Notes: generated by a model not told the origin, from the letters alone. Counted from the first letter of the stretch, positions 33,105-42,959 are shown. The stretch: 64,000 nt of DNA from Pediococcus stilesii (GCF_001437075.1 NZ_JQBX01000004.1:49661-113660); one strand, 5' to 3'. Numbers and translations are program-made.

Positions 33105-34471
33105 ATGAGTTAGCACCAAATGATTCATTTATCATTAACTGCCAGCGGAAAGCAAGCGACCTTGAACGAAAAGCTTTGGTTGCACTTTATCGCCCGCTTT
33201 TAACATCAGATGCCTACAGCTTAATATCAGTCCTTTGGGAATTGGAAGAAGAGACTGTAAGTTTAGAAAACCAATATCGACATGTGATCTTACTGAACTG
33301 GCTAGGAATTGATTTGCCGTCAATTGAGGATGCACGGGGACGATTAGAAGCCTTAGGATTAATGCAAACTTTGCGTAAGCAGGTTGACAATCGTTCACTT
33401 TTTATATATGAATTGCAGCCTCCTGCGGACCCAATGAAGTTTTTTAAGGATGACACACTGAGTGCTTTACTTTTGGGAGTGATCGGTGAAAAAGAATTCT
33501 ATCGTTTAAGTCATTCATTTATAAAAGCTGCATCTAACCATCAAGATTTTTATAATGTTTCAAAGAAAATCAATGATTATTTTCAATTGGGGAATAACGT
33601 GATCAACAAGTCAGAGGCAATTGAAAAGGTGCAAAATCAATTGGAAGATAGCAATGCAGTTATTGAAGATGAGGGAATTAACCATAACTTCGATTTCAAG
33701 CTATTGGAACAAATTTTAAGCACTAGTTTTGTTGACCATGAGAGTCTAATGAATAATCAACACCTGATTATGGTTGAACAGACAATTTATGGAATCAATG
33801 AAATGGAAATGAGTCAGTTTATCCAAGCGGCAACAAGCTATCAGGATAATCAAATTGATGAAAATGAATTGAAGAAAAAAATTGCGGCCACCTTTGATAG
33901 CCCAGTCTCGGGCGTGCAAGCTAAAAAGACCCCCAATTTGATGAATGTTTCTGATGAAAAAATCAACTATAAACAAATCAATAATTTAACAAAACAAGAG
34001 CAAGAAGTAATTAATGCCACGTACGCAATGGCACCAATTGACTTTATTAGAAGTTTGAAGGAATCTTCAGGCGGATTTTTAACTTCTGCCGAGGAAAGAG
34101 TGATTTCGAGCTTAGTGAATACGGGAATGATTCCAGTTAGCGTTGTTAACTTTTTGATCTATTATTTACTAGTTGACCAGGGAAATGCTACATTAAATAA
34201 AAATTTAGCCGAGGCAATCGCTAATAGTTGGATTAAAAATAAAGTTCAAACTCCCGTTGAAGCCTTGAACTTTGTTCGAAATCGGCAAAATGAGCGAAAA
34301 ACAAAGTCATATTCTAAGAGCAAAAAAATTGTTCAAAGGGAGACGCTTCCAGATTGGGCCAAACCGGATAATGAGCAGAGCAAAAAAGCAACTAAAAAAG
34401 CCGATCCAAATACAACCAAAAAAATTAATGAACAGCTTAAAAAGCTCCGTTCTAGAGGTAGGGAGGGGTAA
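33101..34471 (+). CDS. dnaB: Replication initiation and membrane attachment protein DnaB (DnaB/DnaD family)
   Basis: Primosome component of 456 residues that helps DnaI load the replicative helicase at oriC and restarted forks; not the helicase of the same name in E. coli. Seen: N-terminal winged-helix region ([18 protein letters not shown], residues 25-42), middle DnaB/DnaD-like helical repeats ending around residue 400 ([12 protein letters not shown]), and a basic C-terminal tail. The ATG overlaps nrdR by four bases; dnaI starts two bases after the stop. Confidence 0.94.
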   Translation: MNELAPNDSFIINCQRKASDLERKALVALYRPLLTSDAYSLISVLWELEEETVSLENQYRHVILLNWLGIDLPSIEDARGRLEALGLMQTLRKQVDNRSLFIYELQPPADPMKFFKDDTLSALLLGVIGEKEFYRLSHSFIKAASNHQDFYNVSKKINDYFQLGNNVINKSEAIEKVQNQLEDSNAVIEDEGINHNFDFKLLEQILSTSFVDHESLMNNQHLIMVEQTIYGINEMEMSQFIQAATSYQDNQIDENELKKKIAATFDSPVSGVQAKKTPNLMNVSDEKINYKQINNLTKQEQEVINATYAMAPIDFIRSLKESSGGFLTSAEERVISSLVNTGMIPVSVVNFLIYYLLVDQGNATLNKNLAEAIANSWIKNKVQTPVEALNFVRNRQNERKTKSYSKSKKIVQRETLPDWAKPDNEQSKKATKKADPNTTKKINEQLKKLRSRGREG

Positions 34472-34473
34472 TA

Positions 34474-35409
34474 ATGGAAAATGTTCGACAAACTTTACAG
34501 GAATTGATGAGCAAAAGAAAGCTTGATGAACGATTTAGAGATGTTATGAAAACTGTTTATTCTGATCCTGAAGTGATTGCATTTTGTGAAAAACACAAGG
34601 AAGAACTGTCAAAAGAAGCGGTTGAACGTAGTGCCGCCAAACTGTATGAATTTGTGACCGAACGAAAAAAGATCGAAGCTAATCAACCGACGTTTTTGCC
34701 AGGTTATCAGCCTGTTTTAGTGTTGAGCAATCATCTAATTGATATTGAATATGTTCCTACTCGACAAAGGAATCTAATGGAACAGGAGCAAAAAAGACGT
34801 GCCTTAGTTAAATCGATTAATATGCCAAAACTAATTCAAAGAGCAACGTTGGAAGATTACTACCAGGAGCCTGAGCGAACGGACGCTTTGTCAGTGGTCA
34901 TTGATTTTGTTACAAGTTATTTGGATGACCCCCGAGGGTTCCATAAGGGGGTCTACCTAACGGGAAGTTTTGGAGTTGGAAAAACTTATCTAATGGGAGC
35001 AATGGCAAATGCGTTGGCCGATCAGGGAGGATATTCGACAACTATTATTCATTTTCCGAGTCTGGCGGTTGAATTAAAAAACGCAATTGGTGAACAAAAC
35101 ACCACCATTCAAGATAAAATTGATGCTGTTAAAAAAGCTCCAATTTTGGTAATTGATGATATTGGTGCAGACAGCATTTCTTCCTGGATTAGGGATGATG
35201 TTTTAGGAGTGATTTTAGAGTATCGAATGCAAGAAGAACTTCCAACGTTCTTTACCTCTAATTTTTCAATGAGCCAATTAGAAAGAGAACACTTAACTGT
35301 CAATCAGCGTGGTGAGGCGGAGCCGTTGAAGGCCAAAAGGCTGATGGAACGAATTAAATTTCTCAGTACTGAAATATCAATGACTGGAAAAAATCATCGA
35401 CAAGATTGA
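34474..35409 (+). CDS. dnaI: Primosomal protein DnaI (helicase loader)
   Basis: AAA+ ATPase of 311 residues that loads the replicative helicase. Seen: N-terminal helicase-interacting domain (1-100) without obvious zinc ligands beyond a single Cys, Walker A GSFGVGKTYLMGA near 164-176, Walker B ILVIDDIGADS near 226, and sensor region TSNFSMSQLE. ATG 34474 follows GTAGGGAGGGGTAATA. The stop lies within the -35 box of the thrS leader promoter, so the next unit is separately transcribed. Confidence 0.95.
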   Translation: MENVRQTLQELMSKRKLDERFRDVMKTVYSDPEVIAFCEKHKEELSKEAVERSAAKLYEFVTERKKIEANQPTFLPGYQPVLVLSNHLIDIEYVPTRQRNLMEQEQKRRALVKSINMPKLIQRATLEDYYQEPERTDALSVVIDFVTSYLDDPRGFHKGVYLTGSFGVGKTYLMGAMANALADQGGYSTTIIHFPSLAVELKNAIGEQNTTIQDKIDAVKKAPILVIDDIGADSISSWIRDDVLGVILEYRMQEELPTFFTSNFSMSQLEREHLTVNQRGEAEPLKAKRLMERIKFLSTEISMTGKNHRQD

Positions 35410-35433
35410 CAAGCTGAAAAAAATAGGTAAAAT
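35406..35433 (+). promoter_or_regulatory. Promoter of the thrS T-box transcript
   Basis: Perfect TTGACA (35406-35411), 16-base spacer, TAAAAT (35428-35433). The -35 overlaps the dnaI stop codon. Confidence 0.8.
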
Positions 35434-35439
35434 GGTTGT

Positions 35440-35676
35440 TATAAATCACAGTCAAACATGTAGTTTTTAATTCAGGGAGCGGAGCCGTGACTGCAAGCAA
35501 AGCAATGAAAAACTTCCCAATTGACTAGAGGCTGATCGAAATATCAGCTCGGTAGCCACCGTTATGGTTTTTAATTGAGTGGTAGGTTAGTTTAATAACC
35601 TGCAATGAGGGTGGAACCGCGTGAATTAACGTTGTAATTAACACGTCCCTGGTAATTTATTACCAGGGATTTTTTT
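35440..35676 (+). promoter_or_regulatory. T-box riboswitch upstream of thrS
   Basis: Seen: conserved T-box AGGGTGGAACCGCG at 35608-35621 and a terminator with arms 35646-35655 and 35660-35669 followed by seven T. A Thr codon ACC at 35558-35560 is a candidate specifier, but stem I was not fully folded. It would raise thrS expression when tRNA-Thr is uncharged. Confidence 0.9.
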
Positions 35677-35704
35677 GTACATAAAATTAAAGGAGAGTAT
35701 GGTT

Positions 35705-37648
35705 ATGGCAGAAATTAAAATTGAATTTCCAGATGGCAGTGTAAAACCGTTTGAGGCGGGGGTCTCAGTTTTAGATATTGCAAAGTCAATCAGCACAAGC
35801 TTGGCAAAAAAGGCGGTTGCCGGAAAATTAGACGATCAATTAGTGCGTTTGGACCAAAAAATTGAGCAAGGTGCAAAGGTTGAAATCGTAACCAAGGATT
35901 CTGCTGACGGAAACGTAGTGAACTGGAATTCCGCAGCCTTAGTTTTGACTGCCGCAATTAAAAGTATCTACCCTGAAGTTCATTTTGGCGAAATTGATAA
36001 TGGTGAACACGGTTTTTACGTTGATACAGATAAGACCGACCAGCAAATTTCAGTTGATCAATTACCAGCAATTGAAGACAAGATGAAAGAGATGATTAAG
36101 TCCAAGATTGCTTTGAAGCACGAATTGGTCAGCGTAGACGATGCTTTAGCTAGTGTTGATGGCGACCCTTATCAAGCCATGATTATTAAGCGTAATGCGC
36201 AAGATAATCAAGTTAGCGTTTACGATATTGACGGCAAAATTGTCGTTAGTGATAACGTTGCTTTATTGAATACGGCCGATATTAAAGCTGTCAAACTACT
36301 TTCTGTAGCGGGCGCATATTGGGAAGGAAAGTCTAGTAACCCAATGTTACAAAGAATTTATGGAACTTCGTTCTATAAACAAAAAGAACTAGATGCTGAA
36401 TTGGTTCGTCAACAGGAAGCCCGTGAACGAGACCATCGAGTAATTGGTAATAATTTGGATCTGTTCTTTGTTGATCCAAAGGTTGGAGCTGGATTACCTT
36501 ATTGGATGCCAAATGGAGCAACAATTCGTCGAACAATTGAACGCTACATTATTGACAAAGAAGTTAAGCATGGCTACCAACACGTTTATACGCCCGTTTT
36601 AATGAACTTAGATGCTTATAAGACATCTGGTCACTGGCAGCATTACCGGGAAGATATGTTCCCACCAATGGATATGGGTGATGGCGAAATGTTGGAACTA
36701 CGTCCCATGAATTGTCCTTCTCATATTCAAGTGTATAAGCATCACATTCGTTCTTACCGCGAACTTCCAATTCGAATTGCTGAATTGGGTATGATGCATC
36801 GTTATGAAAAATCAGGTGCTCTTTCAGGTTTACAACGAGTACGTGAAATGACTTTGAATGATGGTCATACATTTGTTGCGCCAGACCAAATTCAAGACGA
36901 ATTCAAAAAAGTCCTTCAATTAATGGTTGAAGTATACAAAGACTTTAATATTACGGATTATTCATTCCGTTTGAGCTATCGTGATCCGAAGAATACAGAA
37001 AAGTATTTTGATGATGACGAAATGTGGAACCATTCGCAATCAATGTTGAAAGCCGCAATGGATGACCTTGGATTAGACTACGTTGAAGCCGAAGGAGAAG
37101 CCGCTTTCTACGGTCCTAAATTGGACGTTCAAACAAAGACAGCCCTTGGAAATGAAGAGACACTTTCAACTATTCAATTAGACTTTATGCTACCTAAGCA
37201 GTTCGATTTACATTACGTGGGGGCTGATGGAGAAGAACATCGTCCAGTGATGATTCACCGGGGCTTAGTTTCAACGATGGAACGTTTTACAGCTTATCTA
37301 ATTGAAATGTACAAGGGTGCCTTTCCAACTTGGTTAGCACCAAAACAAGTAACAATTATTCCAGTTAAGGATGACTTGCATGGTGAATATGCGGATCAAT
37401 TACGTCAAAAGATGGTCGATCAAGACATTCGTGCTGAAGTTGATCATCGTAACGAGAAGATGGGCTATAAGATCCGCGAAGCTCAAACCCAAAAGGTACC
37501 TTACATTTTGGTGGTTGGTGATGACGAATTAGAAGCTGATGCAGTTAGTGTACGGCATTACGGTGAAGAGAGTTCAAAATCAGAATCAAGTGCGGAATTT
37601 ATCGATAACTTGGTTAATGAAATTGCAACTTACAGTCGTGAAGATTAA
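35705..37648 (+). CDS. thrS: Threonyl-tRNA synthetase
   Basis: Class II synthetase of 647 residues. Seen: N-terminal TGS domain (1-63), editing SAD domain (about 65-230), catalytic core with motif 2 region [15 protein letters not shown], the zinc ligands expected at Cys of NCPSH and later His residues, motif 3 near [13 protein letters not shown], and a C-terminal anticodon domain (540-640). Several in-frame ATGs exist; 35705 lies nine bases after AGGAG and gives [11 protein letters not shown], the usual start, while 35699 is too close. Controlled by the T-box. Confidence 0.96.
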   Translation: MAEIKIEFPDGSVKPFEAGVSVLDIAKSISTSLAKKAVAGKLDDQLVRLDQKIEQGAKVEIVTKDSADGNVVNWNSAALVLTAAIKSIYPEVHFGEIDNGEHGFYVDTDKTDQQISVDQLPAIEDKMKEMIKSKIALKHELVSVDDALASVDGDPYQAMIIKRNAQDNQVSVYDIDGKIVVSDNVALLNTADIKAVKLLSVAGAYWEGKSSNPMLQRIYGTSFYKQKELDAELVRQQEARERDHRVIGNNLDLFFVDPKVGAGLPYWMPNGATIRRTIERYIIDKEVKHGYQHVYTPVLMNLDAYKTSGHWQHYREDMFPPMDMGDGEMLELRPMNCPSHIQVYKHHIRSYRELPIRIAELGMMHRYEKSGALSGLQRVREMTLNDGHTFVAPDQIQDEFKKVLQLMVEVYKDFNITDYSFRLSYRDPKNTEKYFDDDEMWNHSQSMLKAAMDDLGLDYVEAEGEAAFYGPKLDVQTKTALGNEETLSTIQLDFMLPKQFDLHYVGADGEEHRPVMIHRGLVSTMERFTAYLIEMYKGAFPTWLAPKQVTIIPVKDDLHGEYADQLRQKMVDQDIRAEVDHRNEKMGYKIREAQTQKVPYILVVGDDELEADAVSVRHYGEESSKSESSAEFIDNLVNEIATYSRED

Positions 37649-37703
37649 GAAAGTCGGTTTTACTATAAATTGATTTTTAAATTTAAATGAAGCTTGGATA
37701 GGG

Positions 37704-37745
37704 AAGGGCCTGTGACAAAAAATTGATGTCACAGGCCCTTTTTAT
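37704..37745 (+). terminator. Terminator after thrS
   Basis: AAGGGCCTGTGAC (37704-37716) with its exact complement at 37728-37740, followed by TTT; 13 bp, GC-rich. Confidence 0.93.
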
Positions 37746-37770
37746 TGATAATCAATCATAAAAGTAAATG

Positions 37771-37776
37771 TATAAT
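37771..37776 (+). promoter_or_regulatory. -10 box for lytSR
   Basis: Perfect TATAAT. It lies two bases before the in-frame ATG at 37779, so that ATG would not be in the transcript and the TTG at 37812 is the better start. Confidence 0.5.
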
Positions 37777-37811
37777 GAATGATAAATCGGGTAATGAATG
37801 GGGGAGATTTT

Positions 37812-39563
37812 TTGATAAATTTAATGATGATGCTAATTGAGAGGGTAGGATTAATTATTATTTTGGCCTTTTTCCTTGTTAATATACCTCAATTTCGCAG
37901 ATTGCTTTTTCGAACGGATACAGTCACGAAAGTAGAATTAATTGTAATTTTTTCCTTATTCACCATTATCGCTAATTTAATTGGAATTGAAATATCTCCT
38001 AACAATGATACCGATGTTACCCCGCTTCTTTTGAACGTTTCGCCAGGAGATTCGGTCGCTAACATTCGGATATTAACAGTTACCGTTTCAGGAATAATTG
38101 GTGGGCCATTTGTTGGAAGTGTTGTTGGAATGGTGGCAGGTGTTCACCGAATATTACAAGAATCCTTTACTTTAGATGCTTTATTTTATTTACCGAGTTC
38201 AATTATCATTGGTTTTTTATCCGGTCTCTTTTCAATTCAAAAGCAGCATCATTTTGCAATAATGAAAGCATGGCAAGGATTTTTAATCGGTCTTTTAATG
38301 GAATCAATTCAGATGATATTTATTCTGATATTTAGTCCAACGGGATGGACATTAGTTAAATATATTGCTATTCCAATGATTACGATTGGAGCACTTGGAA
38401 CTTCCGTATTTTTGTCGATTATTTCACTGTACTTCCGCCAAGAGGTCGATGTACAAGCTGCTCAGACAAAAACAGTTTTACAGTTGGCCTTACGAACTCT
38501 ACCTGAGTTTCGTCAGGGATTGAACAAAACGGCTGCCAAAAAAGTGGTTGAACTTATTTTAAAGTATACGAGTTTTGAAGCAGCCGGAATTTCAAATGAA
38601 CATAAAATTCTTGCTTTTGCTGGAACGGGCCAGGATCATCACATTGCAGGTCAAGAAATAAAAACTAGTTTGTCTGAAAAGGCAATCAATTCGGGTGAAG
38701 TCCAAATTGGAAATAATGCCAAGGAAATCAATTGTAAAGTTCCCAACTGTCCTTTACATTCGGCAATCGTAGTTCCGTTAGTGGCTCAAAATAAGATTGT
38801 CGGAAGTTTAAAACTTTACCATACGGAGCAATGGAAGCTTAGTCCAGTTGAAATCCAGCTTGGAACAGGGTTGGGTGAGATTTTGGCCATGCAGATAATG
38901 CTTGGTGAAATGGAAAAACAATCAAATCTGGTCCGTGATGCCGAAATTAAATCTTTACAGGCACAGGTTAATCCACATTTCTTTTTTAATGCTATTAACA
39001 CAATCAGTGCTGTTATGAGAATAAACAGCGACCAAGCAAGATCGCTCTTGCTACAACTAAGCACTTACTTTAGGTCCAATTTATTAGGTGTTCGGGAAAC
39101 GGTGATTCCGCTCGCAAAAGAATTTGAGCATGTAAAAGCATATTTATCGCTGGAACAAACTCGTTTTCCAGATAAATATGAAATAAATTTTAATAATACG
39201 GTTGATGAAAATGTAATGATCCCACCATTTTCAATCCAAATTTTAGTTGAAAATGCGATTAAGCATGCCTTTTCAAAAAGTAAAACCAATAACGTTGTCA
39301 GTATTCGCGTGGCTCGAATAAAAGATAAATTGGAGTTAAGGGTAGCTGACAATGGTTCCGGCATCGACAAGGAAATAATTGGTAAAATTGGTAAAGATGC
39401 AATTTCTTCCAAAAAAGGTAGTGGTACGGCATTACAGAATTTAAGTGCTAGATTATCTGGTCTATATGGTAGTGATGGAGAATTAAAGGTGGACAGTGAC
39501 CACTATGGAACGGTTGTAAGAGTTGTGATTCCTTATATGGAAAAGGGGGAAGGAGAAAAGTGA
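37812..39563 (+). CDS. lytS: LytS-type sensor histidine kinase
   Basis: Membrane sensor kinase of 583 residues. Seen: five or six N-terminal hydrophobic segments (5TMR-LYT domain, about residues 1-200), a GAF domain (225-360) with a Cys pair in NCKVPNCPLHS, the His-kinase phosphoacceptor region with QVNPHFFFNAIN, and an ATPase domain with ILVENAIKHAF and NGSGID. TTG 37812 after GGGGGAG is preferred over the ATG at 37779 because the latter directly abuts the -10 box. It overlaps the response regulator by four bases. Family knowledge: LytSR senses membrane potential changes and controls lrgAB, which is next in this window. Confidence 0.92.
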   Translation: MINLMMMLIERVGLIIILAFFLVNIPQFRRLLFRTDTVTKVELIVIFSLFTIIANLIGIEISPNNDTDVTPLLLNVSPGDSVANIRILTVTVSGIIGGPFVGSVVGMVAGVHRILQESFTLDALFYLPSSIIIGFLSGLFSIQKQHHFAIMKAWQGFLIGLLMESIQMIFILIFSPTGWTLVKYIAIPMITIGALGTSVFLSIISLYFRQEVDVQAAQTKTVLQLALRTLPEFRQGLNKTAAKKVVELILKYTSFEAAGISNEHKILAFAGTGQDHHIAGQEIKTSLSEKAINSGEVQIGNNAKEINCKVPNCPLHSAIVVPLVAQNKIVGSLKLYHTEQWKLSPVEIQLGTGLGEILAMQIMLGEMEKQSNLVRDAEIKSLQAQVNPHFFFNAINTISAVMRINSDQARSLLLQLSTYFRSNLLGVRETVIPLAKEFEHVKAYLSLEQTRFPDKYEINFNNTVDENVMIPPFSIQILVENAIKHAFSKSKTNNVVSIRVARIKDKLELRVADNGSGIDKEIIGKIGKDAISSKKGSGTALQNLSARLSGLYGSDGELKVDSDHYGTVVRVVIPYMEKGEGEK

Positions 39564-40291
39564 AAATTTTAATTGTTGATGATGAACCTTTAGCACGTTC
39601 TGAATTACGCTATCTTCTGCAAAACAATTCAATGGTCGAAGAAGTTAAGGAAGCCGATGGAGTAGAGAGCGCTCAAGATATGGTTCAAACAGCTAATCCA
39701 GACGTAGTTTTTCTAGATATTCAGTTGGATGATGGGAATGGTATGGTTTTAGCAAAGTTATGGAAAAAACTTCCTCAACATCCATACATTGTTTTTGCTA
39801 CGGCATATGATCAATATGCACTGGATGCCTTCGACGCAGAGGCGATTGATTACGTATTAAAGCCCTTTGACCAAATTCGCATTGATCAAACACTAATCCG
39901 AATTAATCGACTAATTGGTAAAAGAGGGAAAGCAGAAAGCGATGAAAAAAAGTACGATAATCCACGTCTTTCGGTGACTAATGAGGAAAGAACAATGGTG
40001 ATCCAGAAACAAAATATTCTGTATTTAGAAGCCAAAAGTGGAATAGTTTCAATTCATACGCGGCAAGGTTCAAAAATAAAGAGCAAAGAAACTCTGACTA
40101 GTATAATCAGTCAACTGGATCCAAATCATTTTTTAAGAGTTCATCGTAGTTTTGTAGTTAATTTGAATTCTGTTTTGGAACTACAGCCGAGTTTTAATCA
40201 CACTTATGAGCTAACTTTAAATGATAATTCAAAGATTGCGGTTAGTCGCTCATATGTCAATGTTACTAAAAAAGCACTAGGAATAATTTAA
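39560..40291 (+). CDS. lytR: LytR/AlgR-type response regulator (LytTR DNA-binding domain)
   Basis: Response regulator of 243 residues, partner of LytS. Seen: receiver domain (1-120) with acidic pocket DDEP, phospho-Asp in VVFLDIQLDDGNG (about Asp54) and Lys in VLKPFD, a linker, and a C-terminal LytTR domain (about 140-243) with FLRVHRSFVVNLN and KIAVSRSYV. GTG 39560 overlaps lytS by four bases. The likely target is the lrgAB promoter 170 bases downstream, where a candidate inverted repeat is seen. Also named lytT in some species. Confidence 0.93.
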   Translation: MKILIVDDEPLARSELRYLLQNNSMVEEVKEADGVESAQDMVQTANPDVVFLDIQLDDGNGMVLAKLWKKLPQHPYIVFATAYDQYALDAFDAEAIDYVLKPFDQIRIDQTLIRINRLIGKRGKAESDEKKYDNPRLSVTNEERTMVIQKQNILYLEAKSGIVSIHTRQGSKIKSKETLTSIISQLDPNHFLRVHRSFVVNLNSVLELQPSFNHTYELTLNDNSKIAVSRSYVNVTKKALGII

Positions 40292-40293
40292 AA

Positions 40294-40339
40294 TTGTAAA
40301 TGCCTCTCTTATTGATAAAATATGGGAGGCATTTTACAA
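40294..40339 (+). terminator. Hairpin after lytR
   Basis: TTGTAAATGCCTC pairs with GAGGCATTTTACAA (one bulged base). The T tract is inside the right arm, so termination may be partial; lrgAB also has its own upstream control region. Confidence 0.6.
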
Positions 40340-40388
40340 CCGCGTTAAGGTACTTCAGCCCTTCTTTTTTGTCTTTCGTTGTGAAAGC

Positions 40389-40441
40389 GGTAACAACGTC
40401 TAAATATGAGCTAAAATACGAGTTGTTAAGAAAAGGTTACC
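40389..40441. promoter_or_regulatory. Inverted repeats upstream of lrgAB, candidate LytR operator
   Basis: TAACAAC (40391-40397) is the exact inverse of GTTGTTA (40422-40428), and GGTAAC (40389-40394) of GTTACC (40436-40441). The sites lie 22-74 bases before the lrgA ATG. LytTR regulators bind pairs of short imperfect repeats, so this is a plausible target; it has not been compared with a motif model. Confidence 0.5.
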
Positions 40442-40462
40442 ACTAGATTTGGAGGGGTTTTG

Positions 40463-40876
40463 ATGGATAACAAAGATAAAAAAACACCACTACTTGTTCA
40501 GATGGGAATATTTGCAGCGATTCTATTTGTTTCTCAAATTATTTCTAGTCTCTTTCCACCTACATTTGTTGTACCTGCACCACTGATTGGAATGATCATT
40601 TTATACTTGCTCTTGCTAACGCATGTTGTTAAGTTGAGCCAGGTTGAAAATTTAGGCGATTCGTTGATTGGTCTAATTTCATTTTTATTTATTCCGTCGG
40701 GGATTCAATTGGCCGGTAGTTTAAAGTTAATTCAAAATGAAGGGGTCAAAGACGTCGTTGTTACCGTTTTTGCGACAATAATTCTTTTGGTGGTTATTAC
40801 GTACTGTGGCGCCTTCTTTATTAAAATTCATCGGGGACTTGAAAAGAATATGGATAAAAGGGGGGAACAAAAATGA
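40463..40876 (+). CDS. lrgA: LrgA/CidA family holin-like protein
   Basis: Membrane protein of 137 residues that with LrgB influences murein hydrolase activity and, in later work on related systems, pyruvate uptake. Seen: four hydrophobic segments (about 12-32, 36-54, 63-88, 98-120) and a charged C-terminus with KKN-type residues. A TTG at 40460 is in frame, but ATG 40463 has GGAGGGG at better spacing. The stop overlaps lrgB by four bases. Controlled, by inference, by LytSR upstream. Confidence 0.93.
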   Translation: MDNKDKKTPLLVQMGIFAAILFVSQIISSLFPPTFVVPAPLIGMIILYLLLLTHVVKLSQVENLGDSLIGLISFLFIPSGIQLAGSLKLIQNEGVKDVVVTVFATIILLVVITYCGAFFIKIHRGLEKNMDKRGEQK

Positions 40877-41598
40877 ACGGTTTAGCGACACCATTTACTG
40901 GAATTTTAATTTCAATTTTAGTTTATTTGATTGGAGTCTGGCTCTTTAAAAAAAGTAGGGGATTCTTTCTTTTTACTCCACTTCTGGCTGGCATGGTTCT
41001 AGGAATAATAATATTAATTCTAATTGGAAAATACATGAATGTCTCAACGATTACTGCGTATAAAAGTTTTTATAAACCGGGCGGTGATATAATATTTTGG
41101 TTTTTAAATCCAGCAACGGTCGCATTCGCAATCCCGTTGTATCGACGAAACGATGTTTTTAAGAAATACTGGGTTGATGTTTTATTGACGTTGTTTATCG
41201 GAGGTTTTATCTCACTTTTTGGAATTCATATGATTTCGAAATTGTTTGGTCTATCAAGAGTTTCGATCGCTTCAATGCTTCCACAGGGGGCAACTACGGC
41301 GGTGGCAATGCCAATTGCTAAAAGTATCGGTGGAGATCCGGCAGTGACGGCAATGGTCTGCATTTTAAATGCCGTTATTATTTATGCTTTAGCAGAATTT
41401 TTAATTAAAATATTCAAACTCAATCGGGCCTCTAAAGTTGGAATTGGTTTGGGATTGGGAACTTCTGGACATACAATCGGATCTGCTAAAGCAGTGCAAT
41501 TGGGTTCGGTTCAAGGGGCGATGGCGTCAGTGGCGGTTGTAGTTATTGCTTTGGTGATGGATATACTGGTTCCAATCTATGCACGTCTTTTTATGTGA
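40873..41598 (+). CDS. lrgB: LrgB family membrane protein
   Basis: Polytopic membrane partner of LrgA, 241 residues. Seen: many hydrophobic segments across the whole length, PLYRRNDVFKKYW near residue 80, the family motif PQGATTAVAMPIA near 138-150 and GLGTSGHTIGSAKA near 195. ATG 40873 overlaps lrgA by four bases, behind AAGGGGGGAAC. Together they form the antiholin-like pair. Confidence 0.95.
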   Translation: MNGLATPFTGILISILVYLIGVWLFKKSRGFFLFTPLLAGMVLGIIILILIGKYMNVSTITAYKSFYKPGGDIIFWFLNPATVAFAIPLYRRNDVFKKYWVDVLLTLFIGGFISLFGIHMISKLFGLSRVSIASMLPQGATTAVAMPIAKSIGGDPAVTAMVCILNAVIIYALAEFLIKIFKLNRASKVGIGLGLGTSGHTIGSAKAVQLGSVQGAMASVAVVVIALVMDILVPIYARLFM

Positions 41599-41614
41599 GT
41601 TACGAAGCAAATGT

Positions 41615-41643
41615 TTGACAGGAAAGATAAAATTTGATATTCT
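41615..41643 (+). promoter_or_regulatory. Promoter of the infC-rpmI-rplT operon
   Basis: Perfect TTGACA (41615-41620), 17-base spacer, TATTCT (41638-41643). Transcription would start near 41650. Confidence 0.75.
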
Positions 41644-41649
41644 ATTAAA

Positions 41650-41800
41650 CGTTGAGAAAAAGCAGAGGCCACCGCTTCTCGCCTTGTAACTAACAAGTTG
41701 CTGGGCTAAAGAACGTTGAATGGATTTTTATATCCAATATGAAACGGGTGGCGTGTGCCATCCGTTTTTCTGCATTCTCGCTAATTTTCCTGGAGGTGAA
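41650..41800 (+). promoter_or_regulatory. infC-rpmI-rplT leader with attenuator (L20-leader-like)
   Basis: Leader of about 155 bases. Seen: hairpin CTTGT/ACAAG at 41683-41697, AACGTTGA repeated at 41649 and 41712, and a terminator-like hairpin (AAACGGGTGGC 41742-41752 with GCCATCCGTTT 41757-41767, then TT). GCCACC at 41668-41673 can pair with GGTGGC in the left terminator arm, giving an alternative fold. Family knowledge: ribosomal protein L20 represses this operon in B. subtilis by premature termination. The control here is inferred. Confidence 0.7.
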
Positions 41801-41805
41801 GAACC

Positions 41806-42321
41806 ATAGCAAATGATGTAATGGTAAATGAAACCATTCGGGCTAGAGAAGTCCGCTTAATTGGTGTTAATGGTGATCAATTGGGAGTTAAGTCTAAGGC
41901 AGAAGCTATCAAGATTGCTGAAGAAGCAAATCTTGATGTCGTAGTCGTTTCTCCTAAGGCAAAGCCACCGGTTGCCAAAATTATGGATTATGGAAAATAT
42001 CGTTTCGAGCAACAAAAGAAACAACGCGAAGCTCGTAAAAAGCAAAAGACTGTCAGTATTAAAGAAATTCGTTTAAGTCCAACAATTGATACAAATGATT
42101 TTAATACCAAACTTAAAAATGCAGTTAAGTTTTTAAGTAAGGGTGATAAGGTCCGTGTATCGATTCGATTTAAAGGCCGTGCAATCACTCATAAAGAGAT
42201 TGGTCGCCAAGTACTTGAACGAATGGCTCAAGAAACTTCTGATGTCGCTCGCGTTGAGGTTCGTCCAAAGATGGACGGCAGAAGCATGTTTCTTGTGCTA
42301 GCTCCAAATACTGATAAATAA
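41806..42321 (+). CDS. infC: Translation initiation factor IF-3, ATA start codon
   Basis: Factor of 171 residues that checks start codons and prevents early subunit joining. Seen: N-domain motif [15 protein letters not shown], linker, C-domain with [15 protein letters not shown] and [10 protein letters not shown]. The first in-frame ATG (41821) is 22 bases from the strong GGAGGTG at 41792-41798, while an in-frame ATA at 41806 lies seven bases away and adds MANDV. Family knowledge: infC uses rare AUU/AUA/AUC starts so that IF-3 represses its own translation. I therefore place the start at 41806. Confidence 0.94.
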   Translation: MANDVMVNETIRAREVRLIGVNGDQLGVKSKAEAIKIAEEANLDVVVVSPKAKPPVAKIMDYGKYRFEQQKKQREARKKQKTVSIKEIRLSPTIDTNDFNTKLKNAVKFLSKGDKVRVSIRFKGRAITHKEIGRQVLERMAQETSDVARVEVRPKMDGRSMFLVLAPNTDK

Positions 42322-42345
42322 TTTAAGATTCTGGAGGAACAGATT

Positions 42346-42543
42346 ATGCCTAAGATGAAGACAAACCGCGCTGCTGCAAAGCGTTTTAAGAAGACTGCTA
42401 ATGGTGGACTTAAGAGTGCAAATGCTTATACAAGTCACCGTTTTCACGGCAAGACTAAAAAGCAACGTCGTCAATTACGTGGTACTGATATGATGGATAG
42501 TACGAACGTAAAACGTTACAAAAAATTACTTTCAAATATCTAA
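42346..42543 (+). CDS. rpmI: Ribosomal protein L35 (bL35)
   Basis: Basic protein of 65 residues in the large ribosomal subunit. Seen: [33 protein letters not shown] and the C-terminal VKRYKKLL typical of L35. ATG 42346 follows CTGGAGGAACAGATT. Second gene of infC-rpmI-rplT. Confidence 0.98.
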   Translation: MPKMKTNRAAAKRFKKTANGGLKSANAYTSHRFHGKTKKQRRQLRGTDMMDSTNVKRYKKLLSNI

Positions 42544-42605
42544 TTAAAGTAATTCAAATTATTAAAAGAATGAATGACCTTCGGGTGATTTAAGGAGGAA
42601 TTATT

Positions 42606-42959
42606 ATGCCACGAGTAAAGGGTGGAACAGTTACACGTCGTCGTCGTAAACGCGTTTTAAAACTTGCTAAGGGTTATCGCGGTGCAAAACATATTCAATT
42701 TAAGGTTGCTAAAGACCAAGTTATGAAGTCAGGATTGTACGCATTCCGCGACCGTCGTAATCGTAAGGGCGAATTCCGTCGTCTTTGGATTGCACGGATC
42801 AACGCTGCTGCAAGAATGAATGGTTTGAGCTACAGCAAATTAATGCACGGTCTTAAGGAAGCTGGAATCGATATGAACCGTAAGATGCTTGCTGATCTTG
42901 CTGTTAATGATGCTGACGCATTCAAGAACTTAGCTGAAGAAGCAAAAAAGGCTCTTTAA
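42606..42959 (+). CDS. rplT: Ribosomal protein L20 (bL20)
   Basis: 23S rRNA-binding assembly protein of 117 residues. Seen: [31 protein letters not shown], the [20 protein letters not shown] core and a C-terminal KMLADLA segment. ATG 42606 follows TTTAAGGAGGAATTATT. It probably also represses its own operon through the leader at 41650. A terminator shared with the convergent oxidoreductase gene follows. Confidence 0.98.
   Translation: MPRVKGGTVTRRRRKRVLKLAKGYRGAKHIQFKVAKDQVMKSGLYAFRDRRNRKGEFRRLWIARINAAARMNGLSYSKLMHGLKEAGIDMNRKMLADLAVNDADAFKNLAEEAKKAL

Noticed and set aside
37779..37811. ATG start of lytS at 37779
   Set aside because: It sits two bases after a TATAAT box and would fall outside the transcript; the TTG at 37812 has a good GGGGGAG site.
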